A stretch of 39,022 nucleotides of DNA from Acanthaster planci. Taxonomy: Eukaryota; Echinodermata; Asteroidea; Valvatida; Acanthasteridae. Shown here piece after piece: positions 10,653 to 20,899 of the stretch (positions are counted from its first letter, which is position 1; each line of letters starts with the position of its first letter). The notes under the pieces are model-generated. The model did not search any database. It was not told where the DNA came from and was given only the letters and a program-made list of their open reading frames with translations. The stretch is taken from the NCBI RefSeq assembly GCF_001949145.1, contig NW_019091603.1:216367-255388 (forward strand), read 5' to 3'. Both the position numbers and the translations under genes were made by a program.

Positions 10653-12365
10653 TTTATTTGGGGAAACAACACTTACAACACACATTGCTATGTGATTTTT
10701 GTGAGGACACCATGTCTGTTGGTGTTTGATACCACAACAGGTCACATGAACAATCCGTCTATTTATCCAGACATATATGTTCAACCAAACAGTTCAGACA
10801 AAACTTTGTAATGTTTCACTAAAACTCCACCATAAAACAGAGTTCAACTCCTATGGAAACTATTACACGAGGCACAGTAAAACTACATGAATAGCTTGTT
10901 ATAATTACATGAGGCAAAAATTCTTGTGGTACATTTAATTAACAATTTCACGGTTCAGCTTGCTTTAATACATTAAATAACTACATTGTTTAATGCATCT
11001 ATTTGCCATCTAATATTTAGCAAACCCAGTCTATTATTCATCCAACCTCTTAATATAACAAATTTAAATGTACAATATTTTCAAAGTTCGCAAAAATATC
11101 TGAGAATTCCCTTAGATTCACAAGGGTGCTGACTGAAAGTTTCAATTTTAAACCAGTTTAGAACTACTATTTTTTAACACAGAGACACACACCTCAGTCC
11201 TGACTGCCAATCATTTTCCATGATCTAATATATTTTGCATGAGTATACAAATGTAACAATATACACTGTGACTGGGAATGGGGAAACTTTAAAAAAAAAA
11301 AAGACTTGCCACTCCATTTGCATTTAACAAAGTGTAAAAATGTTTTTCCACTTGTGTCCAAAGACGCAAATATCTTATCCCACTCATGAGGTATGAAAAC
11401 CATTTCTAACTTGTGTGGAAAGGTGAAATTTTGTCCATTGTTGGAGAAAGTGCGAAAAGCACCTCCCATTGTAAGAAAGTAATTCACTTTTGTGATACGA
11501 AAATGAATTCCAAAGAAGAGAAAACGTGGGCAGAGAATTTCCTTTCCAATGTTAAGTTTCATATAAGTTAACTTCACAGTCCCTCAAATGATGCAAAAAA
11601 GGAATGGGGTTTTGCAAACATGGTGATAGAAGCAAGAAATATAAGGGAGAAAAACACCGACCAGATTGAATCACACTTTTCATAACACTTTTTTTTCAGT
11701 AAAGGAAAAGCATTACATATCACTTGGTTACTGATGTTTCTCCATGCACAACTAATGCAGGACATTGTGGAATCTGGATTTAAAAATTGTGATGAGGCAA
11801 CAAAATTGTAATATGTATCTTTTCGTTGTAAGACAAACATTACAATTTGTACTACAATACCATTATCAATTGAGTTTTTGTATGCAGGTTTTGTACATAA
11901 GTATCTAAAATAATACAATGAAAGCCGGAAAATTATACTTATTATTTGATTATGTGAGGTAGGCTTATGATAGGTTTTGTAGTTAAAAAAGGGACTTTAC
12001 AACTACATAATGGACCTAATTGGCATACAAAATGAATTTGCAGTAAATGTAGTTGCTTTGTAACAATAACAGAAAACTATTGGTTTGATAATGTGTTGGT
12101 AATTTTGAAAGTTGTGCACAACATACCCTTTTTATGAAGATCATATTAGAAAGATTTTACAGAAATATAGTCCATTAAATCATGCTACATGTACATTACT
12201 GATATGATGTGAACTATGAGATTATTTACAGTGAAGGTAAAGTATGCCAACTGAACTGGAAATGAAATAAACTTTTAAGTCGTCACCTTAAAACTAATAC
12301 ACATCCATGCACACTTTGAAAACCTCAATCACAGTCTGACCAGCAGACTAAAAGCTGATGCAATT
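10653..12365 (-). other. Probable 3' UTR of the MITF/TFE homologue (end uncertain)
   Basis: AT-rich sequence follows the TGA stop on the minus strand with no recognisable coding or repeat signature. The nearest canonical AATAAA I find reading downstream is at 10653-10658 (minus strand); weaker ATTAAA words occur earlier, for example at 10989-10994. Long 3' UTRs are usual for this family. The end given is only the first AATAAA, not a demonstrated cleavage site. Confidence 0.35.
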
Positions 12366-12758
12366 TCAAAGGAAGTCAGATGGTGGAAGATCCTGCATAT
12401 CATCAGTGCTTGTAAGACTACTTCGTCTGCTACTATGAAGTGATGCCATTGGAGATGACTGACAAAGTAATGGATCAATACCAATGCGAAGTGTATTGTC
12501 TTCATTCATGTCATCTACATGTACACCTGACTGATTTGAAGATGCAGGCAAATCAGATGCATTACCTTGAGTTTCAGGACAAGATGCAGAGTTTGTTTGT
12601 TCACAGACCCTCTTTTGTTCTTGCTTCGCCTCCTTGATGTTCAGATCTATATCAGAACTTTGTAGACGCATGAATTCAGCTGCAATGTTTTCTGTCTTAG
12701 TTTCATCACTCAGGGCTGTTGCAGGTACATTGTACTGTTTACATCTCATCTCAAGTTC
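12366..12758 (-). CDS. MITF/TFE-family terminal coding exon (C-terminal tail)
   Basis: This is the last coding exon of the MITF/TFE homologue. The acceptor ttttaaaatttttcag ends at 12759; the exon opens in phase 0 with ELEM, as in vertebrate MITF just after LLLRIQ, and runs 130 residues to TGA at 12366-12368. Counting from ELEM, residues 20-80 are Ser/Gln/Glu-rich and not clearly conserved. Residues 84-98 (MNEDNTLRIGIDPLL) match the vertebrate DDTL...DPLL segment, and 109-114 (SSRRSS) match the C-terminal Ser cluster. In vertebrate MITF/TFEB that cluster is phosphorylated by kinases such as GSK3 and AKT and affects stability and nuclear location; regulation here is inferred from the motif only. 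A clear IKQEP-type sumoylation motif is not seen. An alternative start within the open frame is not needed, because the acceptor and phase fit the 148-bp exon exactly. Confidence 0.92.
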   Translation of the reverse strand, partial: ELEMRCKQYNVPATALSDETKTENIAAEFMRLQSSDIDLNIKEAKQEQKRVCEQTNSASCPETQGNASDLPASSNQSGVHVDDMNEDNTLRIGIDPLLCQSSPMASLHSSRRSSLTSTDDMQDLPPSDFL

Positions 12759-13289
12759 CTGAAAAATTTTAAAAGGGACTTTTGGCAAATATGAAAATAA
12801 GAGAGGGTCTCAAAAGCTGGGAAGGTTTGTATTTCACTGGACTGTCCCGACTGGAACACTAGCATTTCATTGGAACATCTCGCACAACAGGAAATAGTCC
12901 ACTTGGTGCATAGATCACTCTGAGACAGTATTCCAATGACAATGCTGTGTTTCCATTGAAACATTGTGGAATGAGAACAAGGCAATTGATATGGCATATT
13001 CTGAATGACATACTGCCTGGTTCGATTCAACAAATGAGACAGTACTTCTGCTCAAGGCAGATTATGATTTAACACACATGAGGATGGGTACATAAATCCT
13101 TCCTGTAGACCTAATAGGCTGATCCCCATGACTGCCTTTTTTTCTGCAGGGAAAAAAAAACGGAAAAACATTTTTCTGTGATGCCATCATGATGTCATCA
13201 GATATCAAAGATATGTAATACAAAACTGCTGCAAACTGCTTGCTGACTACAAAAACCTAAAATACAAATCTCAAAATATGGAGGGCCTG

Positions 13290-13735
13290 ACGTTTTGATC
13301 CTAGCAGAATCTTTCTCAAAGGCAAAATGACAAGCGGACAGGACAAAGAAGCAAACAGAGAATCAACCAGGATAAATGAATGCAAGAGGACAAAAGGAAA
13401 GGTCAAGAAAGATGAACTTAGTGAACTTTATTGTCCTGTGGAAAGAATTGATATGGTTAATGAAGATGTCTAGACTGCCACCGTCACTGGTCCAGATGAA
13501 AAATACGTCATCAATGTATCTCAACCAGATCTAAGGGCAGCGTGCTGCCGAAGTAAGCATACGCTCTTCAAGGTTACCCATGAAGAGGTAAGCAAAGGAG
13601 GGAGCCATGCGGATGCCCATACATGTGGCTGTGCCATGTACCTGTGGATAGTGTTTGCCCATGAAGGAGAAACTATTCTTGGTTAGTACAAGTCTCATAA
13701 GCATCGCAACATCACTGATGGGGGGGGGAGGAGTT
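13290..13735 (-). pseudogene. Penelope-like element reverse transcriptase relic
   Basis: On the minus strand the frame reads LVLTKNSFSFMGKHYPQVHG, then MGIRMAPSFAYLFMGNLEER, an in-frame stop, and RYIDDVFFIW (YIDD at 13507-13518), followed by NSFHRTIKFT. The G(T)xMGxxMAPxxAxLFMxxLE block, the Y-I-D-D metal-binding motif and the HxTIKFT block are in the order found in Penelope-like RTs. An in-frame TAG and degraded flanks show that it is dead. No GIY-YIG endonuclease part is recognised. It sits in the last intron, same strand as the host gene. Confidence 0.8.
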
Positions 13736-14879
13736 GTGTGTCCACTCCTTATGAGAGCAGAGCAAACAACTGTTTTCAGGTTAAAATTTTAAAAAATTAC
13801 ATGCACCTTAATGTACTTCTTAATAAATAAATGGGCAATGTCACTGGATCTTTAAATAAACATCTTAAATAAACTTCTGGGGTTACTGGAAGAAATAAAA
13901 ATTATAAATTCTCAGGCCAGTTTTGTTGAACAACCATTTATCAGTAAATACTTGTTATTGCCAACGCTGATTTCCCATTGTAGCTCTACATGATATGCTT
14001 CAGCTTCAGTAAACAGCCAGCACTGTAACAGCATTCCATTTCTTTCCCTTTTGTGAAAGATGTTTGTCCCCAGTGTGCAAAACTTTAAGATAAAATTGTA
14101 TCAAATTTAGAACATGTAATTTAGTTTTTTTTTTTTTAGGGCTAAATTGGAAATTTAATTCGACTTTGATTTACCTGACCAGATAAACAATGACAACATG
14201 ATCTTGGGCTTTGCTCCAGATTGTGAGCGGACTACATTAACATGCAATAAAGATGGCATTAATAATGTCATAATGTAAGAAAAATACCGAATATCACACT
14301 ATGACATTTTACCTAATAAGGGGTATGAGACTCAACGCGACCTGCTGAGATGGCTAAAATATGATTTAATCCTGTTACTCAAGGGTGCATTATTTCAGGG
14401 TACCGCACATGTCTCAAGGCAGGTGAATTTCTAGATGGGTCCTAGAATAGGCCAATAAGGGGAAAAGCATTACTTGACTCTTGTGCAAGTGGCCTGCTGC
14501 CACGTCTGATACTAAACTTTGCGGACATGATATTAGCACTCCTTGGAACAATGCCAAGACGTATTGCTAACCAATCAGTGTATCGGGTTCAGTGGAAGCA
14601 CATGTAAAGAGCCAGGGCCAGTTCTGGGAATGCCACTTGTAATGGCATCATACATTAAACATCAATGTTCATTTGTGAATATGTTTTTCCATTTTCTTTC
14701 TTTTTGTTCTGTGTTGAAAGATGTTACAGGTGAAAAAATGTAATTTCTGGGGACATTATCCGCACTTCATAGACAGACTGGGGGGAAATTGTCTAGCGAG
14801 TTTTTGCAAGTGTAATTGAGGATTTTTCCGTGAGGGTCCTGAGTAGAACAGTGAAGGAGGAAATACCGCATGGTACGCC

Positions 14880-16440
14880 CAGGCGCACACAGGTGGCGTG
14901 ACACAGCCTAAAGCAGAAACACAGCCCCATAAGAGAACTCACAATACCCCGTGCGCAGTGCCACAGGACTTGGCACGTCAGGAGGGACAATGCCACAATG
15001 TTCTAGGAGGAAGCCAAGGCGGGACAAGTGCCAATGAGACATCACATAAGGAAGCAAAGGCAGCCCAGCCCCTACAGTTTGGGGTGCCGAATCTACTACA
15101 GGCTGGCAACGACGGCACTCCCCGCACCAGTTGGGTTACCAAGTCAGGCTGGAAATGTACATGTAGTCCAGCATGCACAATTGGGCAGAACACATCAGAC
15201 TACAGATGTGGCGCAACATGCACCAGTGGGAATGACGAGTCAGCACAGAATTTCCAGTCAGCATGCGAATGCAGTCCAGTGCACACCAACAGGGATGACT
15301 GATCAGCTTGCCAATACAGTCCAGCTTGCACCTAAGCTGGTAGTATGGAGTCAGCCTGCACATTCTGCAGCATTCTCAACTGAAGTGATGCCGACATTTT
15401 TCGTTGCAGCGGGTAGTGACGGAGTGACTGGACGGGTAAACTGTACTTCGGCTGTTATGCCTCCTGTGGTCTCGTCACACCACAGGAACCAGCCTGAGGC
15501 AGTCAAGGTGCCAGAGAATTCGTAAAGTAACACATAATGTGCCATTCATGAGTACGTTTAGTACAGATAATACAGCAGGGAGGGACAGTCATTCCCTGTT
15601 GTCCTGTCGTTACTTCTCCATCATTTACAACAGCTGGCATTACTCGTGGGAGCCTAGTTAACCCATGGGTGGGAGTAATGCATGGGGCCCAATTTTACAC
15701 AGGTAGCAGTAGTTTGCCAATTTATTCAGCGGTGCCAGCTCCCTCAATATACACCGTTGTGCTCTAGACACAATCGTCCCATGCTTGGGGCACAGGAAGC
15801 AGCAAACCAAATGCAGTGGGCAGTAGTGCAAGTACTGGCAAACTCTGGTCAAGAGAGAATGCTGGGCTTTCGGCTTGCCCTGTTAGTACTGAATCAGGAA
15901 CTGCATTTGATGGCATTTCGGGGAATCCCAAACCTATCCTGCACATTGAGTCCACTTCTTTGCTTAAGGGATTTGTTTTCTAAGCAGTGAAGAAGATTTG
16001 GCATCATGTGTATGTTGACATGTCAGTTTCCTTTGTAGATATTGCACCGGAAGTAGTTGCAGTCTCACAAACCCACTGAAGTTGTACTTGTTATTGTTGA
16101 TGATAAAATGTTCTTGTGTTCGACAGAGCCTAAAACAAGCAAACTTGATTCATGGGACAAATGAGTGTCAGCCTTTGATACATTCATGGCTGTTTACCTG
16201 GTAAGGTGTGACATCCACTGCCGGCCGGTATCTCTACAGCTTGTCCGTTTTGTGGCCGGTATGATCCTCGGCCTGTATTACTGCCTTTCTCGGCCTGTAC
16301 AGGCTGGTCTGGTCTATTGGAATTTCAAAGTAACTGAGTTGAGAGTTTACTTCCCAGGCCCTCCACTGATGAATGATGAGGATTTAAGCGGATTAGTGTC
16401 AACTGCGTTAAAAAGCTAAATTTCTTGCTTGGAGTGGTAC
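14880..16440 (+). pseudogene. DIRS-like retrotransposon ORF1 (gag-like) relic
   Basis: Plus-strand frames form a broken ORF1-type protein. The first part (14898-15525, across a frame change) is Gln/Thr/Ala-rich, with imperfect repeats of about 15-17 residues such as QHAPVGMT, QHANAVQCTPTGMT and QLANTVQLAP. Later, AVKKIWHHVYVDMS (about 15980-16025) and SKLDSWDK, a stop, then SAFDTFMAVYLVR (about 16135-16205) match the two conserved blocks I associate with ORF1 of DIRS/tyrosine-recombinase retrotransposons (a KIW..YVD block, then W..AF..FM.VY..R). Several stops and frameshifts interrupt it. No pol follows directly. The assignment rests on motif memory rather than a search. Confidence 0.5.
15130..15350 (+). 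repeat. Imperfect coding-type tandem repeat (about 45-51 bp units)
   Basis: Units beginning cagNNNgccaatgcagtccagcatgcacc-like recur about four times. Examples are near 15146, 15198, 15261 and 15303, each with a cca-g-c-tgcacc block. The unit lengths are multiples of three, consistent with repeats inside a former protein-coding region. Confidence 0.5.
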
Positions 16441-17766
16441 ATACTTTGAATAAAAGCATGAAGGAATAGGTCAAAGTACAGGTTGCATAATACTTTAAAC
16501 TTATGACTCTCCTGGTTCACAGTCTTCATCCGTCGATTTTATGAAAGATTCAGAAGGATCTTATGAGAAAACTGTCTTTAGTTTAGACAACATTACTGTG
16601 ATTCGCTTAAACACGAACACCCACATGAACGACTGTCTAGTGGCTACTCTAATCTGTTGGGCAACCTTCATTGACACCTGAGTATTCAGACCAGGCCTGC
16701 AGCCCTGCAAAAGAGAGCCCAGAATAGAGTGGTGCTGCATAATTTCCTTTTTCCCGGTGAATGCCAGTAGCGTCTTTTCATACGCAGCTGGATTACTTGG
16801 GACACGATCAGCAGCTGGTGGGTCATCTACACAGTCAACTACGGCCCACCTGGCTGCAAAACGGCTGGAATGGTACGTGTATTGTTCCTTACCTCGCGTA
16901 TTTTGCCATGTTTTCTTGACTTGGCATGGTTTTTCAAGTCCTTCTTATCTGAAAATAGAGCTGTACTTGAGTCTGTCACTGTACCACGAACAAATTGCCA
17001 GACGTAATCTGACAAAAAATCTCTGTTGCAATCCTTCTCCTCCAACCATTTCCAACTAAAGACAGTTCTGATATATTGTGTGACCAGTCTACCACTTTGT
17101 ACATGTTGCTTATTGTTGGATGAAAAGCAGATTATTTGGCTTGACAGCATGACATGACACGCGGCTCAAAACAGAACAGGTCAGACAAGTTGCAATGCAC
17201 ATGCGCATGAGAGATCCAGCTTCTAGTCTTCGTTCAAGGCATTATTCTACCCACAATGGAAGAGGGTCTTTTTTATATGCGTGCATTAAGTCGTGTCTGT
17301 GTGTGATGTCTGTAGATGGATCTGTTCTATAGACTACTCACGTCAGCTCGTTCTGCTCACAATTTTTACATGACACAGCACGAAAGTTAGGCCAGCTATA
17401 ACAAGCATTTTCACCAGGGATGGAAAATCAATGAAAATCCGGGTAAGTTTCACCCCTGACATCAGGGCCGAATACATTTTGCTGTTTTCTTTGATCGGCA
17501 AATGGTACTGGTAGTTTGATTAATCCACAGTGCACAGGTGATTTAATAGCATGAGATTAAACTAGCAGTTTTTCCCATTTGGTTTGTACACGTTTTTCTG
17601 CTGCGCAATATTATCGATCTTAATGAGAGAAGTCCTGAACTTCAACTGAGAATTGCTATGAGAACGAAAAAAAATTATTTTTTTTTGTCTTCGTTTGATT
17701 ACATGTATACCCAAGAGTATCAATATCAAATAATATTTCATAATTTTCACTCAGTTTAAACGCAAA

Positions 17767-17774
17767 TCACGTGA
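17767..17774. promoter_or_regulatory. TCACGTGA palindromic E-box (M-box/CLEAR-like)
   Basis: An exact 8-bp TCACGTGA lies within the last intron. This is the preferred extended E-box of MITF/TFE proteins. As a single short word it is weak evidence of function. Confidence 0.2.
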
Positions 17775-17795
17775 AATCATCTGAAAGGAGTAGTT

Positions 17796-18000
17796 TTCAG
17801 CCCTTGACTTTGTACACATTTTCAAGGCACTATTTTGAAACCTTTAAGATGTTTGAAAGTGATAGCCAAGAAAGACCTTGATACAAAAATTATACTAAAT
17901 AAATGACGTCATGATGACGTCATCTTGTGATTTATTATTGAATTTTCAATATTTACTTCAGCCCATTGAATTTGTACACATTTTCAACCAATAAGTGAAC
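17796..18000 (+). repeat. Direct repeat (about 160-bp spacing) containing paired CRE palindromes
   Basis: tttgtacacattttcaa occurs in similar context near 17809 and 17970 (cagcccttgactttgtacac and cagcccattgaatttgtaca). Between the copies lie two TGACGTCA palindromes at 17904-17911 and 17915-17922, 11 bp apart. A related word in inverse orientation (cccattgactttgtatac) lies at about 18160-18180. This looks like a degenerate repeat element. Confidence 0.4.
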
Positions 18001-18248
18001 ATTATATTTCACTGTTACTCTTGTGTAATATTTAAAATATTAAACAAAAGCATTAAAGAAATGTTTATTGATGTGTATGCTTCAATAAAATTGTCATTGG
18101 TATTGCACATTTATGTTTAAAAGTTATTAAAATGATAAAAAAGGAACTGAACTGTTTTTGCGTATACAAAGTCAATGGGGACGTGGCAAAATCCAATTTG
18201 ACGGCACCCGTGGCAAGCCAATAAACACGAAGGACCTGGATCAGTTTA

Positions 18249-18666
18249 GGGCCGGCGACCATTTAGACCCGGTTTGAAAAGGGCCCCCCGGTAAGCTCGC
18301 CCTGTTGCAAAAACCCCTTTCATACCGGCCTGGCTACCGGCCTGGGATGCTGGACTGGTTGTTGATCTCGAACTTCTCCATCCTGGGGTCTATTGTTTGC
18401 AAGTACTGGTACATGTAATCTATCCAAGAAGGAACCTGCTTGTGGTTTTCAATCCTTCAGCTCTATACAATGTTTACACTAATCCGCTTAGACCCCTATT
18501 CATCTGTGGAAGCATTGCGGGGGAAGCCTTTCATCAGGGACTTAGAAATGCTAATGTGCAGACAGGCCTGATACCGGCCTAGAGTAGCCTGCATACCGGG
18601 CTGGCATTATACAGGGTGGGCTACCACGGGGCCCTTTTCAAACCGGGTCTAAATGGTTGCCGGCCC
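18249..18666. mobile_element. PIF/Harbinger-type MITE (418 bp) with TTA target duplication
   Basis: Terminal inverted repeats of 39 bp (18249-18287 and 18628-18666) match at 38 positions; they begin GGGCCGGC and contain atttagacccggtttgaaaa. They are flanked by TTA on both sides (18246-18248 and 18667-18669). A 3-bp TTA/TAA duplication and GGG-starting termini are typical of PIF/Harbinger elements. The interior is GC-rich with repeated taccggcctg words and encodes no transposase, so it is non-autonomous. It is inserted at the stop codon of the neighbouring Tc1 pseudogene. Confidence 0.85.
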
Positions 18667-19730
18667 TTAGTGGCGTGTAAAACCTCCACAAGCATCGATA
18701 ACGCTTTGACACCTTCTTTGCATCGAAGCCAAGAGATTGGGGATGAAAGGGCAGTCCATTCCACCCCAAATCAGCTGGAGAGCTTCAAACAGCTCCTCCT
18801 TACTTTCAGGCCTCCGATTCTCACGAGGGAGTCGCAATTCGAGCTCGTTCCAAAGATTCTCCAACGCGTTGAGGTCAGGACTCTGGGCTGACCACTCCAT
18901 TACCTCAAACTGCCAACTGCCCCCCCCATTTCAGTGATGAAGTTGGGAGTTGGATTGGCCAAGAATTCCTGTGCAACTCTTGCAGTGTGGGGGGGGCATT
19001 GTCGTGCTGAAACAGGAAGTCAAGGCCGATCGAACCGTAGGCGGAAGGCAGCATGTGGTCGCGGAGAATATCGACGTAAACACCGGCGTTGATATTCTCC
19101 GTGATCCGTGTCAGCACACTGGTGCCCGCAGAGTTCATTCAGCCCCAAACCATGATGCCAGATCCTCCATGCTTAACTGACAGAACCACACAGTTCTCCG
19201 AAAACTCCTTCCCCACCAGCCTTCTGAGATAAATGCGACCATCTGATTGATACAGCTGGAATCGCGACTCATTGCTCCAAAGTACGCGGGGCTCCAGTCA
19301 TTAGCCGTCCACGCCAGATGCTCGAGGGCCCAGGCTACATGCCTTGCTTTGTGGGTAGCTGAAAGGCGGGGCTTGTGCCTTACTACCCGACCATTCAAGC
19401 CAGCTGCTGCTAGGCGACAAGACACGGTGAAGTGATGGACGTCGACACCAGTCTGGGCGAGTTCTATTCGCAGCTTCGGGGCATTAAAGAAAACAGTTTT
19501 GGCGGCATGTCCGCACAAGGAATTGGTCATCCCGTGCACTGTTGGACCTTGGATGGCCAGATTTGGGAGACTTGCCATGGATGCTTTTTCCACCAGCTTC
19601 TGTAAATTAGTCCTGACGGTGTTGTCACTGATGCCAAGACGCCTAACTATCTCTCATTTCGAAATTCCTTCCTGTGCCAAGCTTTGATCATGCCTTTTTG
19701 GTGGTCAGTCAGGGGCATTTTCTTGGCCAT
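18667..19730 (-). pseudogene. Tc1/mariner-family transposase pseudogene
   Basis: A near full-length Tc1-type DDE transposase reads on the minus strand from ATG at 19728-19730 (MAKKMPLTDHQKGMIKAWH) to TAA at 18667-18669. Seen in order are an N-terminal HTH-like region with an in-frame TGA; HFTVSCRLAAAGLNGRVVRH (second HTH); a frame change near 19290; VLWSNESRFQLY, where family members have SDES; VKHGGSGIMVWG followed by TGA; FQHDNAP (second catalytic Asp kept); and WSAQSPDLNALENLW (catalytic Glu kept, D34E-like). At least two stops, two frame changes (near 19290 and near 18910) and the Asp-to-Asn change at 19271-19273 make it inactive. Terminal inverted repeats could not be recognised. The MITE at 18249-18666 entered at its stop codon. 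Confidence 0.92.
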
Positions 19731-20899
19731 TGTGTTCAGCTCTGAGATTCGAATGAAAGGATTCATATGCCAAATAGTCCCTTTATAAAACACAAGAATT
19801 CCCAGTTTCCATAGCCTTCAATGGGGGTCAACTTTTACTTCATAAATATTCAGAAAATGTTTTTTCCTGTTGTGCAAAGTTTGTTGCCATTGGTTTAAAT
19901 GCCACTATAATGTATTGATGAGCTTCATGAATATTTAATGAGGTCTTTCAATATGGCGATTTACACAGTCGCGAAATGCTGTCGCAACATCGTTCTTAAA
20001 TGGAAACATAGGACCAACATGGACCCTTCGAAATATGAATTTCCTTGATTAAAATAATGACACAAGACACGGGTTGGTAAATTTATTGACAAACTGAGAT
20101 ATTTTATGAAAAAATCAGCAACTGAAAAATACAACCGAGGTGCGCTATATCTTTTGCGGGGCAGTATATAAGTTGTCTTTAGCAGCAGTGTATAGCACCT
20201 GAATATGCAAAAGGGTGTTGAAGAAGACATTCATGTCACATTGTTGGTAAGCTGTGTTCCCTACCCCGCGAAAACTTTGATCATTTTCACACATGTGTGA
20301 AAAATAAATGGCCGGCGTATAGGAGTCAGATCGCATGACGTTTGCAATATGAATACAGTAACAGAATGAGCGTCCATAGGAACTCACTCTGTGAAGAATA
20401 CATGTTAACCTTGACTGGACGAAACTGCTAATTTACGCTCAAAAAAAATCTCTGCGGATGAACAAAAATCAAAACAAATAAACAAAGCATGCATTTCAGA
20501 AATGAATAGGGTCTGAGAGAATTCTCTCACTTGGATTTGATCACACTGTGCATTAATATCAGAAGAGAAGGCCTGCGAAACTATCACAACAAATAATAAG
20601 GGACTCACAGCAGACCTACTTTTGACAGACCTCCTAACAGTCACAGTAAAAAGATTTTGGACACACTCACTTTGAAGTAAACACGTTTTGGACAGTGTGC
20701 ACTGTGCATTATGGCAGGGCCACACAGCACAATCTGTGCTCACGTGGGGTCATGTAAGTAAGTGGAACAATGATTGCAGGATTGTACATTGTGAGACGCA
20801 GTGCGAATAGATTCGTAATTTTTTTTTTCACAGGGCCCCTTGGGGAAACCCCTGGATTACAGGGTGTCATTGGGTGTGAAAATCCCAACGGCTTGAAGA

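Noticed and set aside
11194-11918. Two consecutive minus-strand open frames (127 and 114 residues) below the MITF-family stop
   Set aside because: AT-rich sequence in the likely 3' UTR. The composition is Phe/Lys-biased as expected from A/T runs and no family is recognised.
12746-13033. 95-residue open frame overlapping the terminal exon's acceptor
   Set aside because: It is in a different frame from the verified terminal exon and reads through its splice acceptor.
13710-13735. Poly-G run and other homopolymers (also near 18920, 21207, 34937) as G-quadruplex or regulatory sites
   Set aside because: Single short homopolymer tracts are common and sit in decayed repeats. No set of four G-runs was convincing.
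18616-19435. Plus-strand open frames across the Tc1 region
   Set aside because: Shadows of the minus-strand transposase pseudogene, which carries the recognisable catalytic motifs.
18150-19830. Possible Tc1 terminal inverted repeats (caatgggg-type words near 18172 and 19817)
   Set aside because: The two words are in direct, not inverted, orientation, and flanking matches do not extend, so no terminus is called.
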